Positions 18,695 to 28,180 are shown, numbered from the stretch's first letter. The stretch is DNA of 64,000 nucleotides from Oscillospiraceae bacterium (GCA_902766785.1 CACXEO010000048.1:62001-126000), one strand, 5' to 3'. Numbers and translations: made by a program. Notes: generated by a model not told the origin, from the letters alone.

Positions 18695-19375
18695 ATGGAA
18701 CAGTACAAACAGGAATTTATAGAGTTTATGGTGGAGAGTGAAGTGCTGAAGTTCGGCGAGTTCACCCTGAAGAGCGGGCGGAAATCCCCCTTTTTCATGA
18801 ACGCGGGCGGCTACGTCACCGGCACACAGCTCCGCAAACTCGGCGAATATTACGCTAAGGCGATCCATGATAACTTCGGAACTGATTTCGACGTACTTTT
18901 CGGGCCTGCCTACAAGGGAATCCCCTTGAGCGTTGCCACTACCATCGCGTTTAGCGAGCTCTACGGCAAGGACATCCGCTACTGCTCCAACCGTAAGGAG
19001 GCCAAAGACCATGGCGCGGATTCCGGCGTTCTTCTCGGGAGCCCCATCAAAGACGGCGACCGGGTGGTCATTATTGAGGACGTCACCACCTCCGGCAAGT
19101 CGATTGAGGAAACCTACCCCATCGTCAAAGCGCAGGGCGATGTGAAAGTCATCGGGCTGATTGTCTCCCTCAACCGGATGGAAAAGGGAAAAACCGGCAG
19201 CGGGAGCGCCCTGGATGAAATCAAGGCGCTCTACGGCTTTGACGCGAAGGCGATTGTCACCATGGCAGAGGTCATTGAGCATCTGTACAACAGAGAATGC
19301 AAAGGCAGGGTCGTCATCGACGACAAGATCAAGGCGGCGATTGACGCTTACTACGAGCAGTACGGAGCGAAATAA
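18695..19375 (+). CDS. pyrE: orotate phosphoribosyltransferase
   Basis: Joins orotate to PRPP giving OMP in UMP synthesis. 226 residues from ATG 18695, which has AAGGAG eight or so bases before it; the frame is open further upstream but lacks a start with such a site. The FTLKSGRKSPFF substrate loop, the VLFGPAYKGI region and the PRPP motif VVIIEDVTTSG are present. It follows the broken GH32 gene after 22 bases. No other pyrimidine gene is in the window. Confidence 0.95.
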   Translation: MEQYKQEFIEFMVESEVLKFGEFTLKSGRKSPFFMNAGGYVTGTQLRKLGEYYAKAIHDNFGTDFDVLFGPAYKGIPLSVATTIAFSELYGKDIRYCSNRKEAKDHGADSGVLLGSPIKDGDRVVIIEDVTTSGKSIEETYPIVKAQGDVKVIGLIVSLNRMEKGKTGSGSALDEIKALYGFDAKAIVTMAEVIEHLYNRECKGRVVIDDKIKAAIDAYYEQYGAK

Positions 19376-19387
19376 AAAGCGCAAGAT

Positions 19388-19428
19388 GCAAAAGGCCCCG
19401 GGGCACGAAATGTCCCGGGGCCTTTTGC
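19388..19428 (+). terminator. pyrE terminator
   Basis: GCAAAAGGCCCCGGG and CCCGGGGCCTTTTGC form a 15-bp perfect stem with an 11-base loop, 12 bases after the pyrE stop. Confidence 0.85.
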
Positions 19429-19453
19429 GCGGTAAAAATCAACGCCGTTTCAG

Positions 19454-19701
19454 TCAGCCAAAGTCGTGCCTGTTTCCGCCACCGCTTCCCAGCTCTTCAA
19501 ACAGACAGATGATTTCCTCAATCTTCATAAAGCATTCTTTGTCGTTAAGGCTGTCATCCTGTATGACCTCTTTTATTTTTTGAAGCGCCTTATAAGATTC
19601 TAGCTCAACTATTTCAATGCATTAATACTCAGGTTTGAAAAAGCAACTTCTATTTTTCTGTTTTCCAGAATTTTTACAAGAATTTCTTTGTATAATTCCA
19701 T
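19454..19701 (-). pseudogene. small conserved helical protein, frameshifted
   Basis: From ATG 19701 (GAGGTG site) the frame gives 30 residues (MELYKEILVKILENRK...) and stops at TAG 19609-19611. In the next frame the coding text continues without a break (EIVELESYKALQKIKEV ... EELGSGGG) to TGA 19454. Restoring one base near 19612-19622 gives an uninterrupted protein of about 82 residues. From memory, small acidic proteins with a central ALQKIK and an ending like GSGGGxRHDFG are common in Clostridia next to XRE regulators; their function is unknown to me. It is divergent from such a regulator here. Confidence 0.7.
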
Positions 19702-19715
19702 TATTAATCACCTCA

Positions 19716-19775
19716 TACTATACCTTGACATAAATCCTGTCAAAAATCAATGACAGAATTCATGTCACCTATAAT
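19716..19775. promoter_or_regulatory. divergent promoters with two inverted-repeat operators
   Basis: TTGACA-N7-TGTCAA (19725-19743) and TGACA-N7-TGTCA (19751-19767) are two copies of one dyad with centres 25 bases apart. On the plus strand a TATAAT (19770-19775) directly abuts the second dyad. On the minus strand TTGACA within the first dyad pairs with TATAGT at 15 bases spacing towards the small broken ORF. The layout suits autorepression by the XRE protein encoded at 19792. Confidence 0.75.
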
Positions 19776-19791
19776 GACCTTGGTGATAAAT

Positions 19792-20022
19792 GTGATTTAT
19801 AAAAGAATTAAAGATTTAAGGGAAGATAATGATTTTACACAGCAATATATTGCAGATATGCTTCACATCAGTCGCAGTGCATATTCAGCATATGAAAACG
19901 GCGCAAATGCGATTCCAATTGAAGTGCTTATCAAATTGTCATATTTTTATGATACCAGCGTTGACTTTTTATTAGAACAAACCGATGTCAAAATGCCTTA
20001 CCCACGCCGACAGAAAAAATAA
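19792..20022 (+). CDS. XRE-family helix-turn-helix transcriptional regulator
   Basis: 76 residues from GTG 19792 (VIYKRIKDLRED...), chosen because GGTGAT precedes it and homologous proteins begin at this point. An upstream ATG in frame at 19750 lies within the operator and promoter. A typical Cro/C1 HTH spans about 5-60: TQQYIADMLHISRSAYSAYE is helix 2-turn-recognition helix. No second domain. It likely binds the twin TGACA-N7-TGTCA dyads just upstream and controls itself and the divergent small ORF. The region is more AT-rich than its flanks, hinting at a mobile-element remnant. Confidence 0.88.
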   Translation: MIYKRIKDLREDNDFTQQYIADMLHISRSAYSAYENGANAIPIEVLIKLSYFYDTSVDFLLEQTDVKMPYPRRQKK

Positions 20023-20058
20023 ACGCTCCATTTACAAACGAATGAAGCGTTTATTTTT
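20020..20058. terminator. bidirectional terminator between the XRE gene and cysS
   Basis: AATAAACGCT and AGCGTTTATT form a 10-bp stem overlapping the XRE stop codon, with T-rich tails on both strands. It lies just after the cysS stop on the other strand. Confidence 0.7.
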
Positions 20059-20064
20059 TTATAA

Positions 20065-21459
20065 TTATTTTTTCGAAATCTTCGTCCCCTGCCGGGTTTC
20101 CTCCACAATATAGCCCATAGCAGTAATTTGGTCGCGGAGGGCGTCCGCCTTGGCAAAATCCTTTGCTTTGCGGGCCGCCGCGCGCTCTTCCACAAGGTCC
20201 AGGATTTCCTGCGGAATCTCGTTCTCCTTTTTCTGGTAGAGCAGGCCCAGCACGCCGCACATCTCGTCAAAAACTGCCTTTGCAAATGCGATCTGCTCTT
20301 TTGCAGCCAGAGTAGAACCGGAGGTCATTGTATTGATCTCACGGGTCAGCTCAAAGAGGGCGGAGATTGCGTCGGCGGTGTTGAGGTCGTTATCCATCGC
20401 GTCGATAAACTGCTGCTTCCGGGCAAGAATCGCCTGCTTCTCCTCTTCGGGAAATGCTCCGTCCGCCGCCTTTTCCAATGAAAACTCCATGCTTTCCTTG
20501 CAGTTGTAGAGCCGCTCCAGCGCCGCCTGACACTGCTCTATAATCTCGGTGTTGTAGTTGATCTGGCTGCGGTAATGCGCCTGGAGCATCAGAAACCGGA
20601 TCGGCTCATATCCAAATTTTTCCGCCACCTCCCGGACGGTGAAGAAGTTGCCGAGGGACTTGGACATCTTCCGGTTGTCAACGTTGATATAGCCGTTGTG
20701 CATCCAGTACCGCGCAAAGGGGACGCCGTTGCCGCACTCACTCTGGGCGATTTCATTTTCATGGTGGGGAAAAATCAGATCCTGCCCGCCGCAGTGGATA
20801 TCGATGGTCTCGGCCAGGTAGTTCTTTGCCATAGCGGAGCATTCGATATGCCAGCCGGGGCGGCCTTTCCCCCACGGGGATTCCCAATAAGGCTCACCCG
20901 GCTTCGCCGCTTTCCACAGGGCGAAGTCCATGGGGTTTTCCTTTTGCTCGTGAGCGTCAATCCGCGCCCCGGCCTGTAGATCCTCGAGCGGCATGTGGGA
21001 AAGCTTGCCATACTCTTTAAAGGTGTCCACCTTAAAATAAACGTCGCCGTTTACTTCGTAGGCGTGGCCGCCTTCAACCAGATCCTTTACCAGCGCGATG
21101 ATCATATCCATGCTCTGGGTAACCTGGGGATGGATGGTCGCCTCCCGGACGTTCAGCCCCTGTGCGTCTTTTTTGTACTCCGCGATGAACCGCTCCGAAA
21201 TTTCAGAGGCAGAAACACCCTCTTCGTTCGACTTTTTAATGATCTTATCGTCTACGTCGGTATAATTCTGGACAAAGGTCACCTCATAGCCCTGGTATTC
21301 CAGGTACCGCCGCAAAACGTCAAAGACGCAGATCGGCCGCGCATTCCCAATGTGGATATAGTTGTAAACCGTGGGACCGCAGGCGTAAATCTTCGCCTTG
21401 CCCGGCTCAATCGGCTTAAACTCCTCCAGCTCTCTTGTCAGGGTGTTATAAATCTTCAT
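20065..21459 (-). CDS. cysS: cysteine--tRNA ligase
   Basis: Class Ia aminoacyl-tRNA synthetase that charges tRNA-Cys. 464 residues: the HIGH-type motif YIHIGNARP (about 35-43), the zinc-binding Cys/His residues including the ECSA and [12 protein letters not shown] region, the KMSKSLGNF loop, and the C-terminal helical anticodon-binding domain. It overlaps the end of cysE by 14 bases and shares its T-box-controlled transcript. Confidence 0.97.
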   Translation of the reverse strand: MKIYNTLTRELEEFKPIEPGKAKIYACGPTVYNYIHIGNARPICVFDVLRRYLEYQGYEVTFVQNYTDVDDKIIKKSNEEGVSASEISERFIAEYKKDAQGLNVREATIHPQVTQSMDMIIALVKDLVEGGHAYEVNGDVYFKVDTFKEYGKLSHMPLEDLQAGARIDAHEQKENPMDFALWKAAKPGEPYWESPWGKGRPGWHIECSAMAKNYLAETIDIHCGGQDLIFPHHENEIAQSECGNGVPFARYWMHNGYINVDNRKMSKSLGNFFTVREVAEKFGYEPIRFLMLQAHYRSQINYNTEIIEQCQAALERLYNCKESMEFSLEKAADGAFPEEEKQAILARKQQFIDAMDNDLNTADAISALFELTREINTMTSGSTLAAKEQIAFAKAVFDEMCGVLGLLYQKKENEIPQEILDLVEERAAARKAKDFAKADALRDQITAMGYIVEETRQGTKISKK

Positions 21460-22111
21460 GCTGTCCGTCTCCTTCTGCTTTTTTCATTTCTTTCAGCTCC
21501 AGCTCCATCCGTTCAATGATTCCCCGCATCCGGCAGAGCTCCTGTGAAACCGGGTCAGGAATGTGAACCTGGTCCATATCACTGTCAACCTTGCGGCCGT
21601 TGACCCTCACAATCCGGGCGGGCACGCCAACCGCCGTAGCATTCGGAGGAACCTCCTCCAGCACTACAGCACCCGCGGCAATCCGCGAATTTTCACCAAC
21701 GGTGAAAGGACCCAGCACTTTGGCGCCGCTCCCGACCAAAACGTTGTCCTCAAGGGTTGGGTGACGCTTGCCATGTTCTTTACCAGTACCACCAAGGGTT
21801 ACTCCCTGATAAATCGTACAGTTATTTCCCACAATTGCGGTTTCACCAATCACTACTCCGCTGCCGTGGTCAATAAATAACCCTTTCCCAATTGTAGCAC
21901 CAGGATGGATTTCCACCCCCGTCATAAACCTGGCAAACTGGCTGACCATCCGGGCCAAAAACAACCTGTGATGCCGGTAAAGCCAGTGGGAAAAACGGTA
22001 ATAAATTAGCGCATGGAGACCCGAATAGAGGAAAAATACCTCTACCGAACTTCTTGCAGCGGGGTCTCGTTCTTTAATCGCATTAATATCATATCTGAGC
22101 CGGTTAAACAT
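21446..22111 (-). CDS. cysE: serine O-acetyltransferase
   Basis: Makes O-acetylserine from serine and acetyl-CoA, the first step of cysteine synthesis. 221 residues from ATG 22111, preceded by GGGAGG. The frame is open to 22222, but that part lies in the T-box terminator. An N-terminal helical SATase domain is followed by left-handed beta-helix repeats with HPGATIGKGLFIDHGSG, the catalytic His region and GGTGKEHGKRHP. The C-terminal tail is charged and helical. cysE-cysS is a classic pair under a cysteine T-box in Firmicutes. Confidence 0.95.
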   Translation of the reverse strand: MFNRLRYDINAIKERDPAARSSVEVFFLYSGLHALIYYRFSHWLYRHHRLFLARMVSQFARFMTGVEIHPGATIGKGLFIDHGSGVVIGETAIVGNNCTIYQGVTLGGTGKEHGKRHPTLEDNVLVGSGAKVLGPFTVGENSRIAAGAVVLEEVPPNATAVGVPARIVRVNGRKVDSDMDQVHIPDPVSQELCRMRGIIERMELELKEMKKAEGDGQHEDL

Positions 22112-22151
22112 ATACCCAGTCCCTCCCTTTGTCTGCGCAAAATTTTTGACC

Positions 22152-22382
22152 ACAAAAAGAAAAACGCCCCGCAGCAAATTGCTGCGAAGGCGGTTTACCG
22201 CGGTTCCACTTCGTTTTATCACTCAACAGCCCATAACGCGGGCGAAACGCAAGCGCTATCCGCAACGCACTTCATTTCCGGGGGCAAGGGCGCGCTCTCA
22301 GCCGGTGGCAGCGCCTCTCTGGACTTTTCCCTTTGGATACTACTCTTTTGCGGGTCACTACGCCTGTAAATATACCTTTTAT
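22152..22382 (-). promoter_or_regulatory. T-box leader, cysteine specifier, for cysE-cysS
   Basis: The minus-strand leader carries the T-box core AGTGGAACCGCGG (22199-22211), Stem I elements AGAGTAGTA and AGAGAGGCGC, and a terminator whose stem includes GCAGCAAATTGCTGC (22171-22185) followed by GGGGCGTTTTTC. A specifier-loop-like GAAGTGCGTT offers UGC (Cys). Uncharged tRNA-Cys would pair with the leader and favour the antiterminator, allowing transcription. The specifier is read by eye and is the least certain part. Confidence 0.9.
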
Positions 22383-22388
22383 GTATAT

Positions 22389-22417
22389 AATATACCACAG
22401 GACTCTATGAGTTGCAA
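22389..22417 (-). promoter_or_regulatory. promoter of the cysE T-box leader
   Basis: On the minus strand, -35 TTGCAA (22412-22417) and -10 TATATT (22389-22394) are separated by 17 bases, placing the start at about 22382. Confidence 0.75.
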
Positions 22418-22475
22418 GGCTAATTTTTCAATACACAAAAATGGGGAGCATGGAAACGCCAGTACAGCGCCTTCA

Positions 22476-23042
22476 TCATTTCTTTGTATTGATAGAAGAA
22501 CGGTTTTTAACTAAATAATCCACCCCTGAAATAATGGTGAGAACCACCGCCGCCCAAAGCAGTACCTCGCTTACAAGGAAGAGTGGAAACTCTGCGGGAA
22601 GAATCGCAAAATCTTTCAGAATCAGCAAAAGCATAACGCCCACCATAGCGGTCATGGTAAAAGCGGTTTTAATCTTCCCAAGGCCGCTCGCCGCGATCAC
22701 GCTCCCATTGTCCACGGCAACCAACCGCAGAGAGGTCACCAAAAACTCCCGCGCTACAATGATAACGACTACCACGGCGTCTGAAAGCCCCATCTGAACA
22801 AAACAGATCAGGCCCGAAATCACCAGTACCTTGTCGGCGAGCGGATCGAGAAACTTGCCAAAATTTGTAACCAAGTTCTGCTTCCTGGCAATTTTGCCGT
22901 CGAGCAGGTCGGTAAACGAAGCGACAGCAAAGACAATGAGCGCCCACAGACTGTGGAGCGGGATTGCATCCACCAGCAAAAACAGAATGAAAAACGGCAC
23001 CAGAACGATACGCAGCAGCGTAAGCTTATTCGGTGTATTCAC
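22476..23042 (-). CDS. pgsA: CDP-diacylglycerol--glycerol-3-phosphate 3-phosphatidyltransferase
   Basis: Integral membrane enzyme making phosphatidylglycerol phosphate. 188 residues from GTG 23042, which follows GGGGG at eight bases; the N-terminus then reads VNTPNKLTLLRI as in the family. The CDP-alcohol phosphotransferase signature DG-x2-AR-x8-G-x3-D-x3-D is complete (DGKIAR ... GKFLDPLAD). Four to six TM helices. It is the last gene of the long minus-strand run, 44 bases after rimO, and the rimO-pgsA pairing is common in Firmicutes. Confidence 0.94.
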   Translation of the reverse strand: MNTPNKLTLLRIVLVPFFILFLLVDAIPLHSLWALIVFAVASFTDLLDGKIARKQNLVTNFGKFLDPLADKVLVISGLICFVQMGLSDAVVVVIIVAREFLVTSLRLVAVDNGSVIAASGLGKIKTAFTMTAMVGVMLLLILKDFAILPAEFPLFLVSEVLLWAAVVLTIISGVDYLVKNRSSINTKK

Positions 23043-23086
23043 AAGACTTTCCCCCAATACGGACGGCCAATCATTCCGCCGCAACC

Positions 23087-24415
23087 TTAATCAACCACAT
23101 GCCCAATCAAATCGTAATCCATGGTTTCGTCCACTTTTACCCAGACGAAATCTCCCATTGTCAACTTTTTTTCACTGGAAAAGAAAATTTTACCATCAAT
23201 ATCAGGCGCATCTGCTTCACTCCGGCCAAAATAAACCTCGCCGTAACGGTCGTACCCCTCGGTGACCACACAGATTTTTCGTCCGACTTTCTCCTCATTA
23301 TACCGGTCGTGAACCCGCATCTGCTCCAGCATGACGAGCTCAGCCCGGCGTTCCTTGACCTCTTCGGGAAGCTGGCCCTCAAGAGAGGCAGCCGGGGTAT
23401 TTTCCTCCTGGGAATAGGCAAAACAGCCAAGCCGTTCAAACTCCGCTTCCTTTACAAAATTCACAAGAGTTTCAAACTGCTCTTCCGTCTCGCCGGGGAA
23501 ACCGGCAATCAAGGTAGTGCGCAGCGTAATCCCCGGAACCTTTTCCCGTATTTTTTTGAGAAGCGCCAGCAGCCACTGGGCATCGCCGGTGCGGTTCATG
23601 GCTTTTAGTACATCCCCATCGGCATGCTGAATCGGCAAATCCAGATATTTCGCGACCTTGGGCTCAGACGCAATGACTTCCAGAAGCTCGTCGGTTATCC
23701 GCTCCGGATAGCAGTAAAGAAGGCGGATCCAGACAAACCCCTCAATTTTACCGAGCTCCCTTAAAAGCTCCGGCAGTTTATAGGAGCCGTACAGATCCTC
23801 GCCGTAACGGGTGGTATCCTGCGCGACCAGGACAAGCTCTTTGATCCCGTCCCGGGCAAGGCTTTCCGCCTCTTTGATGATATTTTCCATTTTACGGCTG
23901 CGAAACCGCCCCCGAATCATCGGGATAGCGCAGTAACTGCAACAGTTGTCACAGCCCTCCGCAACCTTCAGATAAGCGTAATACGGCAGGGTGGTCAGAA
24001 CCCGTTCCCCCTCCAGCGGGAGCCTTCCTTTTGCGTCCATACAGACCGGCTGTTCGCCCTGCATGACACGGTCGAGCACCGCACAGATATCCCCGTTGCA
24101 GCCAATTCCAACCACAGCGTCCACTTCCGGGATTTCCTTAAGAATCTCTTCCCGGTAGCGCTCCGCCAGGCAGCCGGTGACGACCACATGCTTGATCCGC
24201 CCTTCGCCCTTCAGGGTACAGAAGTTTAAGATTTCATCAATCGACTCCTGCTTTGCGCTTTCAATAAACCCGCAGGTGTTGATGATCGCGATATCCGCCA
24301 GAGCCGCATCGCCAATCAGTTCATACCCGGCATTTTTCAGCCGCCCGAACAGGAGTTCGGCATCAACCTGGTTTTTGGGACATCCAAGGGATACAATTCC
24401 AACTTTTACTGCCAT
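23087..24415 (-). CDS. rimO: ribosomal protein S12 methylthiotransferase RimO
   Basis: Radical-SAM enzyme that methylthiolates an aspartate of ribosomal protein S12. 442 residues from ATG 24415 (GAGG lies about 13 bases upstream, rather far); the open frame extends to 24490 without a better site. UPF0004 domain with SLGCPKNQVDAE and NTCGFIESAKQES, radical SAM cluster CxxxCxxC (CDNCCSYCAIP), and a C-terminal TRAM domain. PKNQVD and GFIESAKQES favour RimO over the related MiaB. Confidence 0.94.
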   Translation of the reverse strand: MAVKVGIVSLGCPKNQVDAELLFGRLKNAGYELIGDAALADIAIINTCGFIESAKQESIDEILNFCTLKGEGRIKHVVVTGCLAERYREEILKEIPEVDAVVGIGCNGDICAVLDRVMQGEQPVCMDAKGRLPLEGERVLTTLPYYAYLKVAEGCDNCCSYCAIPMIRGRFRSRKMENIIKEAESLARDGIKELVLVAQDTTRYGEDLYGSYKLPELLRELGKIEGFVWIRLLYCYPERITDELLEVIASEPKVAKYLDLPIQHADGDVLKAMNRTGDAQWLLALLKKIREKVPGITLRTTLIAGFPGETEEQFETLVNFVKEAEFERLGCFAYSQEENTPAASLEGQLPEEVKERRAELVMLEQMRVHDRYNEEKVGRKICVVTEGYDRYGEVYFGRSEADAPDIDGKIFFSSEKKLTMGDFVWVKVDETMDYDLIGHVVD

Positions 24416-24477
24416 AAATTTTTCAAATCCTCTTTCGTAACACAATTTTATGGGGGAGATATGGGAAACATTCCGGG

Positions 24478-25116
24478 TTATTCTTCCCACTCCTGCTCAT
24501 CCGCTTCCACGGCCGGATACTCGTCGAGCACCTGGCGGATATTCGAATAGCTGTGCCCCAGCCGTATCAGAGCGGCAACGGTTTTTTTCCGGCCTTCCGG
24601 CGTATCCAGGTTTCTCCAGTACTTTTTTTCAATCAGCTCCCGCAGGGGTTCCAGTGGGTCGCTTTCAAAAGTCGCTTCTTCCAGCGCGGCGTCAATAATT
24701 TCGTCAGAGAGGTGCCTGCGCCGCATTTCCTGTTTGGCGCGGAAGGCCCCATATCGCTTGACGGTTAAAAGAGAGCGGGCCAGTTTGCCGGCATACTCCC
24801 CGTCATTTACAAACCCGAGCTCCTGCATTCTCACAACCGTTTGGAGAGCAACTTCCTCGCTTACATTTTTGGAAAGCTTTTCAAGCAGTTCCCCCGCCGA
24901 ATAGTCGCGGTTTGAAAGAAGATAAAAAGCGCGCTCCCTGGCGCGGCGGCGCTCTGCCTGCTCCAGTGCGCGCGCAAGCGCGTCCTCCTCCACCTCAAGG
25001 CCGGGCTGGAAGCCAAAATCCGTAAGGACTTCTGCATCCAGAATATTCCAATATTCCCCGTCGACCTCAACCCTGTAACGGGTTCCCTTGACGCGGGTGA
25101 TTCCAGTGATTTTCAT
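24478..25116 (-). CDS. recX: regulatory protein RecX
   Basis: Binds RecA filaments and modulates strand exchange. 212 residues: an N-terminal beta-rich segment, then three RecX helical repeats (AFYLLSNRDYSAGELLEKL; AGKLARSLL...; KKTVAALIRLGHSYSNIRQ). Its ATG shares one base with the recA stop (TAATG), so the two are translationally coupled. Confidence 0.92.
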   Translation of the reverse strand: MKITGITRVKGTRYRVEVDGEYWNILDAEVLTDFGFQPGLEVEEDALARALEQAERRRARERAFYLLSNRDYSAGELLEKLSKNVSEEVALQTVVRMQELGFVNDGEYAGKLARSLLTVKRYGAFRAKQEMRRRHLSDEIIDAALEEATFESDPLEPLRELIEKKYWRNLDTPEGRKKTVAALIRLGHSYSNIRQVLDEYPAVEADEQEWEE

Positions 25117-26318
25117 TACGACTCAAAATCAGCTTCGTCAGCTTCCACCGCAACAGATTTTGCCACGGTTTCACCGGCTTTGGCGGCAGGTGCTTTCTCA
25201 ACCGGCGCCGTTTTTTCTACGGGGGCGGGAGCTGGAGGCGGTGTCAGCGCCGCCCGCTGGGCCGCTTCCTTTTTAGCCTTTTTCGAACTCATCACCAGCT
25301 GATCCTTGTTCTCCATAATCTTTTTAAAGAGTTCTTCTTTCAGCTCGGGGTGGTTCCTGATATACTCCTTGGTGTTGTCGCGGCCTTGCCCAAGCCGATC
25401 GCCGTTATAGCTAAACCACGCGCCGTTTCGGTTGATAATTTCAAGCGCTACTCCAAGGTCGACGATTTCGCCTTCCATCGAACAGCCCTCGCCGTACATA
25501 ATGTCAAACTCAGCCTCTTTAAACGGAGGCGCGACTTTATTTTTGACAATTTTACAGCGGGTGCGGTTACCCACAATTTCGCTGCCGCTCTTGAGCGCCT
25601 CCCCTTTGCGGACCTCGATCCGGACAGAGGAATAAAACTTCAGCGCCCGGCCGCCCGGCGTCGTCTCCGGGTTGCCATAGACCACGCCTATTTTTTCACG
25701 GACCTGGTTAATGAAGATCGCCACGCAGTTAGACTTGCCGATAACGCCGGTGAGCTTACGCATCGCCTGGGACATCAGCCTGGCAAGAAGACCCACATGG
25801 GTATCCCCCATCTCGCCGTCAATTTCGGCCTTGGTCACCATAGCGGCAACCGAGTCGATGACGATGATATCAATTGCGCCGGAACGCACCAGCGCTTCCG
25901 CAATTTCAAGGGCCTGCTCGCCGCTGTCCGGCTGGGAGACCAAAAGGGAATCAATATCCACTCCCAGCGCTTTTGCATAGACCGGGTCCAATGCGTGCTC
26001 AACGTCAATAAACGCGGCTTCTCCGCCCAGCTTCTGCGCCTGCGCCACCGCCTGGAGGGCAACCGTTGTTTTACCGGACGACTCCGGCCCGTATATTTCG
26101 ACAATTCTTCCGCGCGGCAAACCGCCGATTCCAAGGGCAATATCCAGTCCAATAGATCCAGTGGGAATACTTTCCACATTCAGCGTAGAGGTCTGCCCAA
26201 GCTTCATCACGGCCCCCTGGCCGAACTGTTTTTCTATCTGCGCAATCGCTGTTTGAAGCGCTTTTTGTTTCTCCGTCATGCCAGAAGCTGTCTCCTGTTT
26301 GGTCGTTTTGACTGCCAT
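25116..26318 (-). CDS. recA: recombinase RecA
   Basis: Homologous recombination and SOS co-protease. 400 residues: Walker A GPESSGKT (77-84), Walker [11 protein letters not shown], and the loop L1/L2 regions with GRALKFYSS. The last 60 or so residues are an Ala/Pro/Lys-rich tail with [21 protein letters not shown] repeats, longer than in E. coli RecA. A promoter lies inside the 3' end of prmC; I see no Firmicutes LexA box (GAAC-N4-GTTC type) near it. Confidence 0.97.
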   Translation of the reverse strand: MAVKTTKQETASGMTEKQKALQTAIAQIEKQFGQGAVMKLGQTSTLNVESIPTGSIGLDIALGIGGLPRGRIVEIYGPESSGKTTVALQAVAQAQKLGGEAAFIDVEHALDPVYAKALGVDIDSLLVSQPDSGEQALEIAEALVRSGAIDIIVIDSVAAMVTKAEIDGEMGDTHVGLLARLMSQAMRKLTGVIGKSNCVAIFINQVREKIGVVYGNPETTPGGRALKFYSSVRIEVRKGEALKSGSEIVGNRTRCKIVKNKVAPPFKEAEFDIMYGEGCSMEGEIVDLGVALEIINRNGAWFSYNGDRLGQGRDNTKEYIRNHPELKEELFKKIMENKDQLVMSSKKAKKEAAQRAALTPPPAPAPVEKTAPVEKAPAAKAGETVAKSVAVEADEADFES

Positions 26319-26331
26319 GATGAATCTCCTT

Positions 26332-27189
26332 TCAACAAGACGGCCTTTGAGCCGTAAGTACCCTAATTATACCACAGACATCCCTGTAGGTGCAAATGTT
26401 TTGATAGCCGTTCCGGCCGAGAATCCCGGCCACATCCTCTTCCTGCCCCATCCCTATTTCAAAGGCAAGCATTCCGCCCGGCTTGAGCCGTTCAAACCAC
26501 TGTTCAGATACCGCACGGTAGAACAAAAGACCGTCTTCATCCCCGTAGAGCGCGGTTTCCGGCTCGTATGAAACCTCTGTCTGAAGGTCTTCCATATCCT
26601 CCTTCGTCAGGTACGGCGGGTTGCAGACAATCAGGTCAAGCGGCTCAGCCGGTTCCAAAAAGCCGCCTTCCAATACATCGCCCTCCACAATCCGCACATC
26701 AGCCTTATTCAAGGCTACATTGCGGCGGAGATAGGTAAGAGCCGCGGCATATTTTTCAACCGCGTACACTTTGGCGGCTTCAAATTTTAAAGAAATCGCC
26801 ACAGCAAGGCACCCGGTCCCACTGCACAAGTCAGCAACAACAGGGCGCCCGCATCCACAGCGGTTCAAATAACGCAGAGCCACGTCACAAAGCGCCTCGG
26901 TGTCCGGACGGGGGATCAGTACACCCTCACCCACTTCAAAGGGGAAAGAGTAAAACTCCCACATCCCTGTTATGTACTGCAGCGGATACCCCGTCAACCG
27001 CTTTTCCACCGCTTCGTACGCCAGCTGTTCCTGTCGGGCAGACGCCTCCAGTTCACCGCAAAGGAGGATATTCTGGTAATCAATCCCCAAAACGCCTTCA
27101 AACAAAAAACGCGCCTCTGCTGCGTAGGACTCTATCCCGCCGCTTTTCAGCTGCTCCCTCACCTGCTGGTAGAGCCGCCTTACGGTCAT
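26332..27189 (-). CDS. prmC: peptide chain release factor N5-glutamine methyltransferase
   Basis: Methylates the GGQ glutamine of release factors RF1/RF2. 285 residues from ATG 27189 (GGTGAT site; the open frame runs to 27273 but overlaps the upstream gene). An N-terminal helical domain is followed by the SAM domain with [12 protein letters not shown] (motif I) and the catalytic VCNPPYL motif. It starts seven bases after the DUF1385 gene stop. Its usual partner prfA is not adjacent, but a DUF1385-prmC-prfA order is common in Clostridia. Confidence 0.94.
   Translation of the reverse strand: MTVRRLYQQVREQLKSGGIESYAAEARFLFEGVLGIDYQNILLCGELEASARQEQLAYEAVEKRLTGYPLQYITGMWEFYSFPFEVGEGVLIPRPDTEALCDVALRYLNRCGCGRPVVADLCSGTGCLAVAISLKFEAAKVYAVEKYAAALTYLRRNVALNKADVRIVEGDVLEGGFLEPAEPLDLIVCNPPYLTKEDMEDLQTEVSYEPETALYGDEDGLLFYRAVSEQWFERLKPGGMLAFEIGMGQEEDVAGILGRNGYQNICTYRDVCGIIRVLTAQRPSC
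26366..26395 (-). promoter_or_regulatory. promoter of recA inside prmC
   Basis: On the minus strand, -35 TTGCAC (26390-26395), an 18-base spacer and -10 TATAAT (26366-26371) preceded by TGTGG. The box lies in the last codons of prmC, about 48 bases before the recA ATG. No LexA-like operator overlaps it. Confidence 0.65.
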
Positions 27190-27196
27190 TGCCACA

Positions 27197-28162
27197 TCAC
27201 CAACGCCCTTCCTCTCTGTCTTCCGGCAGAACCGGTTCAAGCGCCGCAATTGCCACGCTGAGCTGCTCTTCATCCGGTTCGTTGGTTGTAATCCGCTGCA
27301 GCCACATCCCGGGGGCGGAGATTACACGCGTTACAACATTGTCATACCGCCCTGCCAGCCGAATCAATTCATAGGCAAACCCCACAACAACCGGCAACAG
27401 GCAAATCTTTAGAAGGGTGCGGATAAGAAGGTTGTCCCACGAAACTACAGAAAAAACGATGATACTCAAAATCAGAACGATGATCAAAAAGCTGGTGCCG
27501 CAGCGCGGATGAAAACGGCTGTGCTTTTTCGCATTTTCAGGGGTGAGTTCCTCGCCGGCCTCATAACAGGCAATGGTTTTATGCTCTGCCCCGTGAAACT
27601 CGAACACCCGCCTGATCTCCTTCATCCGGGAAACCAAGAACAGGTAGAGGACAAAGAGGGCAATCTTTATAACGCCTTCAATAACCCCCTGCAAATAACC
27701 AATCCCGAACAGCCCGCCTAAAAAACGTGCGATCAACGCGGGAAGGTAAATAAAAAGCCCCACAGCCAGCAACACACCAATAATCGTCGCAACAACGGTT
27801 GTGACCTGAAACAGGCGGTTCATAGCCATTTCGCCAAAGCGTTTTTCCAAAAACTGCTCAAAGCGCCCCGGCTGTTCATCCTCTTCCTCCGCCATCCCGC
27901 TCTTTTCAGCCGATTTCATCAGGCATTTATACCCCATTACAAGGCTCTCAATTAAATTGACAACACCTCTGACAACCGGGAATCGCAGGAACAGGTTCCG
28001 TTCTTTTACGGCCTTGACGTCCCATGTTTCCACATCAACTGTCCGGTTGGGCAGCAGCACCGCCATCGACGCCTTGTCAATCCCGCGCATCATCACGCCT
28101 TCAATCAACGCCTGCCCTCCAATTTTCGTTTTATACTCCGTCTCTTTTTTTCTCAATCCCAT
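27197..28162 (-). CDS. DUF1385 membrane protein (YqhQ-like)
   Basis: 321 residues. The family signature GGQALIEGVMMRG is at 16-28, with the conserved RFHPRCGTSF near 215. About five hydrophobic segments fall in two groups (roughly 115-175 and 220-265). Distribution in Firmicutes and the link to prmC/prfA are known; the biochemical function is not. It begins 18 bases after the histidine kinase gene, within the same run. Confidence 0.88.
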   Translation of the reverse strand: MGLRKKETEYKTKIGGQALIEGVMMRGIDKASMAVLLPNRTVDVETWDVKAVKERNLFLRFPVVRGVVNLIESLVMGYKCLMKSAEKSGMAEEEDEQPGRFEQFLEKRFGEMAMNRLFQVTTVVATIIGVLLAVGLFIYLPALIARFLGGLFGIGYLQGVIEGVIKIALFVLYLFLVSRMKEIRRVFEFHGAEHKTIACYEAGEELTPENAKKHSRFHPRCGTSFLIIVLILSIIVFSVVSWDNLLIRTLLKICLLPVVVGFAYELIRLAGRYDNVVTRVISAPGMWLQRITTNEPDEEQLSVAIAALEPVLPEDREEGRW

Positions 28163-28180
28163 ACCTCTTTTCCCGCCCGG

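Noticed and set aside
22013..22514. open frames covering the cysE leader
   Set aside because: They lie over the T-box core, terminator and promoter, which are clear; the frames have no ribosome binding site.
24416..24490. longer N-terminus for rimO
   Set aside because: No ribosome binding site better than that of ATG 24415, and the family starts at the MAVKVGIVSLGC sequence.
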